Shown here: one piece after another, positions 15,918 to 20,432 of the stretch
How the letters are laid out: each line of letters begins with the position of its first letter
How positions within the stretch are numbered: position 1 is the first letter of the stretch
DNA from: a virus
Reading direction: 5' to 3' (one strand)
Length of the DNA: 20,432 nucleotides
Virus record (IMG/VR): IMGVR_UViG_3300031977_000404
Span: 1 to 20,432 of that record
Program-made: the position numbers and the translations under genes
Notes under the pieces: model-generated
The model's database searches: none
The model's input: the letters and a program-made list of their open reading frames with translations, nothing else
What the model was told of the DNA's origin: nothing

Positions 15918-16267
15918 TGGATAATATGTTTTCTGCATTGACCGCTTTGGTGGTTGGTATCACATCGACAAAGGCGTTTGACTACTATTGGAAGGTATAC
16001 AGACACAAGTCTGACAAGTCTGACAATGTACTCGTCGCTAAAGATGAAACCATTAAACTGTTGCAAGAAAGAGCAGAAGATTTATTAGTCGCGTACAAAG
16101 GATTAGAACTGAAGCACGAAGAGTTAATGAAGGAAATTGTAGACCTCAAAATGGAGAATGCTACACTCCGCGCTGAAATCAAGTCTATGGGCGAACGTGT
16201 CTCTGACTTGGAAGCGGAAAATATAAAGTTAAAAACAATCAACGAAATCTTAAATCATAAGAAATAA
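15917..16267 (+). CDS. Membrane-anchored coiled-coil protein, possible spanin-like or holin-associated
   Basis: I place the start at ATG 15917 (TAATG with the previous stop), not the GTG at 15911, giving 116 residues. Residues about 5-22 (FSALTALVVGITSTKAF) are hydrophobic and could be an N-terminal membrane anchor, followed by a basic stretch (YRHKSDKSD) and then a long charged coiled coil (about 38-112, e.g. ELKHEELMKEIVDLKMENAT). An inner-membrane anchor plus a coiled-coil periplasmic rod is the general plan of i-spanins (Rz-like), but orientation cannot be fixed from the sequence and the hydrophobic part is short. A virion or assembly role is equally possible. It is the only acidic-rich coiled coil in an otherwise basic operon. 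Confidence 0.78.
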   Translation: MDNMFSALTALVVGITSTKAFDYYWKVYRHKSDKSDNVLVAKDETIKLLQERAEDLLVAYKGLELKHEELMKEIVDLKMENATLRAEIKSMGERVSDLEAENIKLKTINEILNHKK

Positions 16268-16668
16268 TGAAGATTAAGTATAACGAAGGTGGTAAAATGA
16301 CCAACACCAAAAAAACTTATCCTGCACGTATCGAGGCTTTGAAGGCTCAAATTAGAGCAGAAAAAGACCCTGAAAAAAAAGCCGCTATGATGGAAGAGTT
16401 AAAGCGTCTGAGAGAATTGGCTAAAAAAGAAGCCGCTCAAATTCAAAGCGACACATTCAAAGAGAAAAATGCTCGTGGCGCTGAACAATCAGGAGACGCA
16501 GGACGCGCTCAAAGAATTAGAAGTTCTAAGCAAGTTCAAGGAGTAGGCGAAGTGGGAAGAGACGAAGAAGGCGCTCTTACATCACGTGCCGCTAAAGCAG
16601 GTGTTACTGTAAAAAGTAATAGAGGTAAGAGATACTTCGTGGGTGGTAAACTACCTAAGAAAAAGTAA
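16267..16668 (+). CDS. Basic helical protein with GGK motifs at both ends (133 aa)
   Basis: Starts YNEGGKM (residues 5-11) and ends RYFVGGKLPKKK (122-133). Between them is a charged helix (about 17-60, ARIEALKAQIRAEKD and MMEELKRLRELAKK) and a Gly/Arg/Ser-rich segment. The aromatic-x-GGK element is shared with the 195-aa protein two genes downstream, so it may be a common binding or packaging tag. No enzymatic motif is seen. The ATG at 16267 is chosen because it overlaps the previous stop (TAATG); a second Met at residue 11 is possible. Function unknown. Confidence 0.78.
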   Translation: MKIKYNEGGKMTNTKKTYPARIEALKAQIRAEKDPEKKAAMMEELKRLRELAKKEAAQIQSDTFKEKNARGAEQSGDAGRAQRIRSSKQVQGVGEVGRDEEGALTSRAAKAGVTVKSNRGKRYFVGGKLPKKK

Positions 16669-16922
16669 TGAAGAAAACAGCCTTATATTACAAGAATAAT
16701 AAAAAGGCTCGTGATAAGAAGAAAAAGTACGACAAAGCATATAACGGACTTAATCTTCATAAAATCGCAAGTCGTATGAGAGCGCGTCGCAAACTGCAAA
16801 GTAAGGGACGTGTTTCTCCTAACGACGGTATGGATGTAGACCACGTAGACGGAAACCCTATGAACAACAGTATGGGTAACCTACGTGTAATTACCAAGTC
16901 TAAAAACAGAGCAAAGAAATAA
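16668..16922 (+). CDS. Minimal HNH-like basic protein (84 aa)
   Basis: The first half is very basic (YYKNNKKARDKKKKYDKAYN, SRMRARRKLQSKGR). The second half carries VDHVDGNPMNNSMGNLRVIT and KSKNRAKK, which is the D-H...N..NN...NLR...N core of HNH nuclease domains, with D58, H59, N63, N66/N67, N71 and N80. The upstream His that normally begins an HNH motif is not evident, so catalytic activity is uncertain. Small HNH proteins are commonly encoded near terminase genes and some assist packaging, but this one is far from terL. It may instead be a non-catalytic relative. Both ends are TAATG junctions. Confidence 0.75.
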   Translation: MKKTALYYKNNKKARDKKKKYDKAYNGLNLHKIASRMRARRKLQSKGRVSPNDGMDVDHVDGNPMNNSMGNLRVITKSKNRAKK

Positions 16923-17509
16923 TGTCTAACAAGTTCAAACCACATATGATGTACAAGGGTAAGAAGTCTGTCAAGGCTAATACTATGAAAGACCACTTGC
17001 GTCTTGCTAAGCAGGGCTATGGTCACGAAGACCCGTACAAAAAAAACGACAACAAACCCAAGTTCGAGTTTGGTGGTAAGATGATTAGCGCAGATTCTGC
17101 TCGTAAAAAACTCAAGTCTGCCCGTGAAAAGAATGGATACAAAACATTTAAGGGCGGCGGTAAGGTAGAAGGCGGTTTTGAAGGCTATGAAAAAATAGCA
17201 TCCTCTAAAAATTCAAACGTATTAATGGCTAAAAAAGCCGAACATCACGGTAAGCACACTAATGCTGAATACAAGTTTACTAAAGATAAAGAAGGAAACA
17301 CGCATATGTATGCTAAGTTCGACAAAGGTGGTAAGGCTAAGTCTAAGGTAAACGAAGCAGGTAACTACACAAAACCTGCTATGCGTAAAAGACTGTTTGA
17401 AAGAATTAAGGCGGGTACTAAGGGTGGTCGTGCAGGACAATGGTCTGCTCGTAAAGCACAACTACTTGCTTCGCTGTACAAGAAGAACGGCGGAGGCTAT
17501 ACAAACTAA
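16922..17509 (+). CDS. Basic multi-motif protein with C-terminal QWSARKAQLLA domain (195 aa)
   Basis: N-terminus KPHMMYKGKKSVKA and DHLRLAKQGYGHED form a first motif. GGK elements follow at residues 51-53 (FEFGGKM), 79-81 and 136-138 (FDKGGKA). The C-terminal 46 residues (150-195: TKPAMRKRLFERIKAG, GGRAGQWSARKAQLLASLYK, and GGGYTN at the end) are a compact conserved-looking module that I recall as a free-standing small protein in phages and in large eukaryotic DNA viruses; this comes from memory. The chain is strongly basic with many Lys, fitting nucleic-acid or polyanion binding. It is coupled on both sides by TAATG. Function unknown. Confidence 0.8.
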   Translation: MSNKFKPHMMYKGKKSVKANTMKDHLRLAKQGYGHEDPYKKNDNKPKFEFGGKMISADSARKKLKSAREKNGYKTFKGGGKVEGGFEGYEKIASSKNSNVLMAKKAEHHGKHTNAEYKFTKDKEGNTHMYAKFDKGGKAKSKVNEAGNYTKPAMRKRLFERIKAGTKGGRAGQWSARKAQLLASLYKKNGGGYTN

Positions 17510-17748
17510 TGGCTCTTTCAAAATCACAGCGTTCACTACGCAAATGGACAGCACAGCGTTGGACTACATCTGATGGCTCTAAGTCTGAGGGTAAGAAAAG
17601 GTATTTACCTGCTGCGGCTTGGGCTGCATTGACCCCTGCTCAGAAAGCAGCCACAAATAGAGCAAAAGCCAAAGGAAACAAAAAGGGTAAGCAGTTTGTA
17701 AAGCAACCAAAAAAGATTGCTGAATTAGTTAGAAGGTTTAGACGATGA
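17509..17748 (+). CDS. Small basic protein of a phage/giant-virus-type family (79 aa)
   Basis: Reads SQRSLRKWTAQRWTTSDGSK, then RYLPAAAWAALTPAQKAATN, then KGKQFVKQPKKIAELVRRFR. I recall the KW-x-x-Q-x-W-x-T-x-(S/D)GK...(E/K)RYLP...L-x-P-x-(E/Q)...AT-x-R-x-K...GKQF-x-KQPKKIA signature in small proteins of unknown function from phages and algal large DNA viruses; this is memory, not a search. The chain is highly basic. It starts in a TAATG overlap with the 195-aa gene and its TGA stop overlaps the next ATG (ATGA). A virion-packaged DNA-binding role is conceivable but unproven. Confidence 0.8.
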   Translation: MALSKSQRSLRKWTAQRWTTSDGSKSEGKKRYLPAAAWAALTPAQKAATNRAKAKGNKKGKQFVKQPKKIAELVRRFRR

Positions 17749-18215
17749 GCAAGGGTACAAAAAATCCTAAACTGCAAAAGCAGATGATTAGGAGAAACAA
17801 ACAGAAACAAAAGGCTAAAATTGACGTTGCCCGTAAAAAGTACGTAGAAGAGGTTAGCCAAGGTATACCTGAGAATACTACTATGATTCCCGAGGTTACT
17901 GTTACTGCTAAACCACTAATAGGGTTTAAGAATCAAATACCTACTGCCGAGAAAGCAAAAGGTTTTGGGGAGATTGCTACAAATATAGCAGATGATGCTT
18001 CAAGTAGCGTCAGGGTTAGCGACATAACTCGTGCTATTAGAACAAGCCCTGCATTCAACCTAATGAAAAGCGCCGCTCAAAGCCCAAGAATGAAAGCCAT
18101 CGGTAGAATCTTTAAAAGAACAGCGAATATAGGTAGCAGGATTGTTGCTCCACCAATGCTTATTAATCCACTACAGGGTGATATCCACAACTTAGACCGC
18201 GGACCCCTGTCATAA
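17745..18215 (+). CDS. Basic protein with EVTVTA motif (156 aa)
   Basis: Last gene of the basic operon, starting in an ATGA overlap. The N-terminal 35 residues are extremely basic (QKQMIRRNKQKQKAKIDVAR). At about residues 47-53 is IPEVTVTAKP, a short motif of the form (L/I)PEV-x-VTA/G that I have seen in other Bacteroidetes phage proteins. The remainder is a moderately hydrophobic, Ser/Ala/Arg-rich helical region (AFNLMKSAAQSPRMKAIGRI) with no membrane helix long enough to be certain. A bidirectional terminator follows at once. Function unknown; it may be a virion or ejected protein, though nothing shows this. Confidence 0.75.
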   Translation: MSKGTKNPKLQKQMIRRNKQKQKAKIDVARKKYVEEVSQGIPENTTMIPEVTVTAKPLIGFKNQIPTAEKAKGFGEIATNIADDASSSVRVSDITRAIRTSPAFNLMKSAAQSPRMKAIGRIFKRTANIGSRIVAPPMLINPLQGDIHNLDRGPLS

Positions 18216-18218
18216 AAA

Positions 18219-18237
18219 AAAGGGGCGATGCCCCTTT
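18219..18237. terminator. Bidirectional terminator between convergent operons
   Basis: AAAGGGGC pairs with GCCCCTTT around a GAT loop. An A-run precedes and a T-rich tail follows, so it can act on both strands. It lies between the 156-aa gene (stop 18215, plus strand) and the amidase (stop at 18242, minus strand). Confidence 0.85.
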
Positions 18238-18241
18238 CTTG

Positions 18242-18655
18242 TTATCTATATGCTGAGAACTCATCCTTGACCTCAAACGAGGGACAAGCCTTTCTCGCAA
18301 ACTCTCGGTGTCCATACACCTTGATATTTCCACCAAACAAAACATTAATAGCAGATACTAAACGTTGCATTGAAATCTTCTGTGCTTCTGTCCTTGTGTC
18401 TTTAGCGTCAATGTTTTCATCTACACCACCGATATAACAAATACCGATGCTACCTTGGTTTCTTCCTTTTGTGTGAGCGCCAATTTTGTCAAGCGGTCTA
18501 CCTGCTTGGATAGTACCATCTAACTTAATTACATAGTGGTATCCACACCCATTCCACCCTCTATCTCGATGCCAACGGTCAATGTCGTTAACATCAAAGT
18601 CTTTTCCTTCAACTGTTGCTGAACAATGGATGATTACTTCTTTGATATTCCTCAT
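18242..18655 (-). CDS. N-acetylmuramoyl-L-alanine amidase (T7 lysozyme-like endolysin)
   Basis: This 137-aa protein is an Amidase_2/PGRP-fold enzyme that cuts the amide bond between N-acetylmuramic acid and L-alanine in peptidoglycan. Zinc ligands by comparison with T7 gp3.5 are H10 (VIIHCSAT), H116 (VYGHREF) and C124 (KACPSF); Y39 (GYHYVIKLDGTI) and K122 match the catalytic Tyr and Lys. The segment AGRPLDKIGAHTKGRNQGSI and GICYIGG is very close to T7 lysozyme in form. It is the size of a single-domain endolysin, with no signal peptide, so export needs a holin or similar. It is the last gene of a minus-strand island and starts in an ATGA overlap with a 52-aa gene. Confidence 0.95.
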   Translation of the reverse strand: MRNIKEVIIHCSATVEGKDFDVNDIDRWHRDRGWNGCGYHYVIKLDGTIQAGRPLDKIGAHTKGRNQGSIGICYIGGVDENIDAKDTRTEAQKISMQRLVSAINVLFGGNIKVYGHREFARKACPSFEVKDEFSAYR

Positions 18656-18810
18656 AGTCGTCTGCCTTTAAGATATTGCTTTAGCATTGCGTTTGTCGCC
18701 CTGCGTCTTTCTTTGTACTCCTCAAAAGTTTCTCCCTCGAGTCTTGCGTTGCTCATACTTGCGTAACGCTCTTGTAAGATTTTATCCCTGTCCTCTACTT
18801 CGCTTGACAT
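18652..18810 (-). CDS. Small charged helical protein (52 aa)
   Basis: The minus-strand ATG at 18810-18808 opens a 52-codon frame ending TGA at 18654-18652, which overlaps the amidase ATG (ATGA). The protein is charged and helical: MSSEVEDRDKILQERYAS, then ARLEGETFEEYKERRRATN and MLKQYLKGRRL. The ending (F/Y-EEYKERR...N-x-x-LKQYLKGR) is like small phage proteins that I have seen next to other small basic genes; the function is unknown. Exact overlap with both neighbours (29 bases of overlap with the 41-aa gene upstream, 4 with the amidase) supports it as a real gene. It may be translationally coupled to the amidase. Confidence 0.68.
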   Translation of the reverse strand: MSSEVEDRDKILQERYASMSNARLEGETFEEYKERRRATNAMLKQYLKGRRL

Positions 18811-18907
18811 AGTTCTTGCTGTTTTTGCTTTTAGAGTTCTTTGACTTTGCGTGAACTCCTTTACGCTTTTTCTTAGGTTTGTCTTCCTTTAGTGTAACAT
18901 TTCTCAT
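18782..18907 (-). CDS. Small Lys/Ser/Asn-rich basic protein (41 aa)
   Basis: The minus-strand ATG at 18907-18905 overlaps the stop of the signal-peptide gene (ATGA) and runs 41 codons to TAA at 18784-18782. The protein is almost all Lys, Arg, Ser, Asn and Gly (KPKKKRKGVHAKSKNSKSKN then YVKRSRGQG). I recall nearly the same KR-x-GVH-(A/S)K-x-K-x-SK-x-KNSK-x-Y...RGQG pattern in tiny phage proteins of unknown role. Its charge and repetitive character suggest nucleic acid binding. Its 3' end overlaps the start of the 52-aa gene by 29 bases in another frame. Confidence 0.7.
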   Translation of the reverse strand: MRNVTLKEDKPKKKRKGVHAKSKNSKSKNSKNYVKRSRGQG

Positions 18908-19233
18908 TCCTCAGTCCAAATTAAAAATTGATATCCTACTCTACCTTCAGGGCTAACCTCGTGTACCAAAATGGTATCAAACATTGCATTAGTGATAAAC
19001 AACGCTTCCCATCCATCTTCGTACTCTAACCAAATTGAGTCCGCTCTTTCTAACGTAAAGTAATCCATTAAGTCGTATTGCTCTTTAGTCACTTCAGATT
19101 CCCAAGCGTTTATTACCGTGTACCACACAGAATCCGTGGGCGCAACATCATACGATATATTGTTCTCTATACCACCATTACTCTCAACAAAACAAATACA
19201 GATTAGAAATAGAGTATATAACAAATTCTTCAT
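18904..19233 (-). CDS. Secreted or membrane-tethered small protein (109 aa) in the lysis island
   Basis: The N-terminus MKNLLYTLFLICICFVESNG has a positive residue, a hydrophobic core and a polar exit, so it is a probable signal peptide. The two Cys do not make a canonical lipobox, because the -1 position is Ile. The mature part is acidic and aromatic-rich (SVWYTVINAWESEVTKEQY, RADSIWLEYEDGWEALF, VGYQFLIWTEE). I do not recognise the family. As first gene of the island that ends with the amidase, it may be an envelope protein acting in lysis (outer-membrane spanin subunit is one option) or a superinfection-exclusion type moron. It has its own divergent promoter at 19264-19271 and its stop overlaps the next ATG. 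Confidence 0.75.
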   Translation of the reverse strand: MKNLLYTLFLICICFVESNGGIENNISYDVAPTDSVWYTVINAWESEVTKEQYDLMDYFTLERADSIWLEYEDGWEALFITNAMFDTILVHEVSPEGRVGYQFLIWTEE

Positions 19234-19263
19234 TTTGATAATATATTATGATTAGTAACAATT

Positions 19264-19271
19264 CAAAGATA
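19264..19271 (-). promoter_or_regulatory. Minus-strand promoter element for the lysis island
   Basis: On the minus strand TATCTTTG lies 30 bases before the ATG at 19233. A TTG at 19294-19292 (minus strand) is exactly 20 bases upstream of it, giving the best -33/-7 pair in the window. The TTG is inside a short inverted repeat, CTTGT (19281-19285) and ACAAG (19291-19295), a possible operator. Confidence 0.78.
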
Positions 19272-19333
19272 CGGATTCTTCTTGTAAAAAACAAGTACCT
19301 TCTGTAAATTAGAATAAAGAAAATAATTTTTAC

Positions 19334-19341
19334 TATCTTTG
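19334..19341 (+). promoter_or_regulatory. Promoter element (TATCTTTG) upstream of the scaffold-like gene
   Basis: TATCTTTGCA preceded by ATTTTTAC lies 25 bases before the ATG at 19367. It is divergent from the minus-strand element at 19264-19271. The A/T-rich leader ends TTTAATT before the ATG. Confidence 0.75.
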
Positions 19342-19366
19342 CAAGAGAAACTAATTCTATTTAATT

Positions 19367-20432
19367 ATGGCTAACGAATTTGAAAGCGCTGCGGAAGAAT
19401 TAGGTATTAACCTAAGTAGTACGCCACCAAGTTTTTTAACAGGTGAAGAAGCGACAAACGAAGAGCAGGTAGAGTCTACCGAACAGACTGAACAGACCGA
19501 AGAGGCTGTTGAGAATGTTGAAGAGACTGACGTTCTTGAAAATGAAGAAACACCATCTACTGAGGTGGAGGTTGCAGAAGAACCTTTAGATGAAATTGAA
19601 AAGGAACTTCTTAAAGACGATTCTTACGAGGAGTCTTATAGCAACGATACCGAGGAAGATAACATCTCTGATGAGGAGTATGAGGATATGCTGTTCCAAG
19701 CCGTAGGCGAAATGCTTGGCTTCGACGGACTGTCTAAAGATTCATTGTTAGAGAGACTAAATACGCAGACAGAAGCAACTGAACTTGACCCACGTGTTAA
19801 GGCTATTGCAGACTTTGTTGCTGAGACGGGTCGTGACCCGCAAGATTGGTTTACTTACCAAGCGATGAACCCATCCGAAATGGATGACATCACGGTAATG
19901 CGCCAACAACTAAAGCAACAGTATCCTGACCTGTCAGACTCTGACGCTGACTTACTACTTGACAACAAGTACAAGTTGGACGAAGATGTACACGGAGAGC
20001 AGGATGCACGATTAGGTAAGTTGCAGTTGTCGATGGATGCCCGAAATGCCCGTAAGGAATTAGAAGGATTGCGCGAGTCTTACAAAGCCCCTATCGCTAA
20101 GGAGACAGCATCTGAAGAACCTGCGGAAATTGAATCGCCTATTACGGCTGAGTGGATTAGTCAGATGAGTGCACAGGTTGACGATATGGAAGCGCTTGAA
20201 TTTAGCGTAGGAAAGGATGATACTTTCTCTTTCGGATTGACAGACTCGTACAAGTCTTCTTTGAAACAAAGCCAAGCGAGTTTGGACGAATACTTCGACC
20301 AATACGTAGACGACTCAGGCAATTGGGACTTTGCAAAATTAAATGTACACCGTACTTTAATTGACAACATTGAAAGCATTGTAGACGCTGCATACAAGCA
20401 GGGTATTAGTGCAGGAACATCAAATGTAGTTA
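19367..20432 (+). CDS. Acidic scaffold-like head protein (3'-truncated)
   Basis: The frame is open to the right edge (355 codons). Residues 13-106 are strongly acidic and Ser/Thr-rich (EEQVESTEQTEQTEEAVENV, EEDNISDEEYED). After that comes a helical part: FVAETGRDPQDWFTYQAMNP, then MRQQLKQQYPDLSDSDADLL, LDNKYKLDED, then KLQLSMDARNARKELEGLR, and near the edge GNWDFAKLNVHRTLIDNIES. This plan (acidic start, TGRDPxDW, PDLS, LQLxxDAxxAR) is what I associate with scaffolding proteins encoded just before the major capsid gene in Bacteroidetes podoviruses. Scaffold proteins line the inside of the prohead during assembly. The major capsid gene is expected to follow outside the window. Confidence 0.75.
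   Translation, partial: MANEFESAAEELGINLSSTPPSFLTGEEATNEEQVESTEQTEQTEEAVENVEETDVLENEETPSTEVEVAEEPLDEIEKELLKDDSYEESYSNDTEEDNISDEEYEDMLFQAVGEMLGFDGLSKDSLLERLNTQTEATELDPRVKAIADFVAETGRDPQDWFTYQAMNPSEMDDITVMRQQLKQQYPDLSDSDADLLLDNKYKLDEDVHGEQDARLGKLQLSMDARNARKELEGLRESYKAPIAKETASEEPAEIESPITAEWISQMSAQVDDMEALEFSVGKDDTFSFGLTDSYKSSLKQSQASLDEYFDQYVDDSGNWDFAKLNVHRTLIDNIESIVDAAYKQGISAGTSNVV

Noticed and set aside
1-20432. Prophage integration, CRISPR array, tRNA or insertion sequence
   Set aside because: No integrase, attachment repeat, spaced repeats, cloverleaf or transposase could be identified on either strand.

Overview
This window is a stretch of a tailed double-stranded DNA phage genome, almost certainly infecting a member of the Bacteroidetes (flavobacterial or marine type). 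The host signal is a repeated TAnnTTTG promoter element, mostly as TATCTTTGCA, ahead of transcription units on both strands, with A/T-rich leaders and no strong Shine-Dalgarno sequences. The phage signal is a large terminase subunit, a portal protein, a battery of tail/adhesin proteins, a T7-lysozyme-like amidase and an acidic scaffold-type protein cut by the right edge. The sizes of TerL (707 aa) and portal (about 808 aa with a long Gln/Met-rich C-terminal tail) recall crAss-like and Cellulophaga podoviruses, but that placement is an inference from memory and not proven here.

Layout. 1-828: end of a GroES-like co-chaperonin that appears to carry two tandem Cpn10-like units, then a small helical protein. 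918-5510: TerL and portal, each with its own promoter. 5510-10023: a tightly coupled run of structural proteins (87 aa, a 46-aa ORF, 265 aa, and a 1103-aa adhesin with Ig-like and LamG-like modules). 10051-12937: two small appendage proteins and a 701-aa fibre. 13022-15213: a fibre with a C-terminal S74 intramolecular chaperone and a LamG-type protein. 15274-15534: a small coiled-coil protein. 15627-18215: a cluster of small, very basic proteins, one membrane-anchored coiled coil and a minimal HNH-like protein. 18242-19233, minus strand: a four-gene island ending in the amidase, with two short genes of 41 and 52 aa identified by reading the overlaps. 19367-end: acidic scaffold-like protein, presumably followed by the major capsid gene outside the window.

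The genes fit one programme of virion assembly, host recognition and lysis. Junctions are mostly TAATG or ATGA overlaps, so translational coupling is likely. Two intrinsic terminators are followed at once by a promoter whose -33 TTG lies in the terminator loop. A bidirectional terminator separates the basic-protein operon from the convergent lysis island, and a divergent promoter pair separates that island from the scaffold gene. No gap without a gene exceeds 300 bases; the longest, 19234-19366, holds the divergent promoters.
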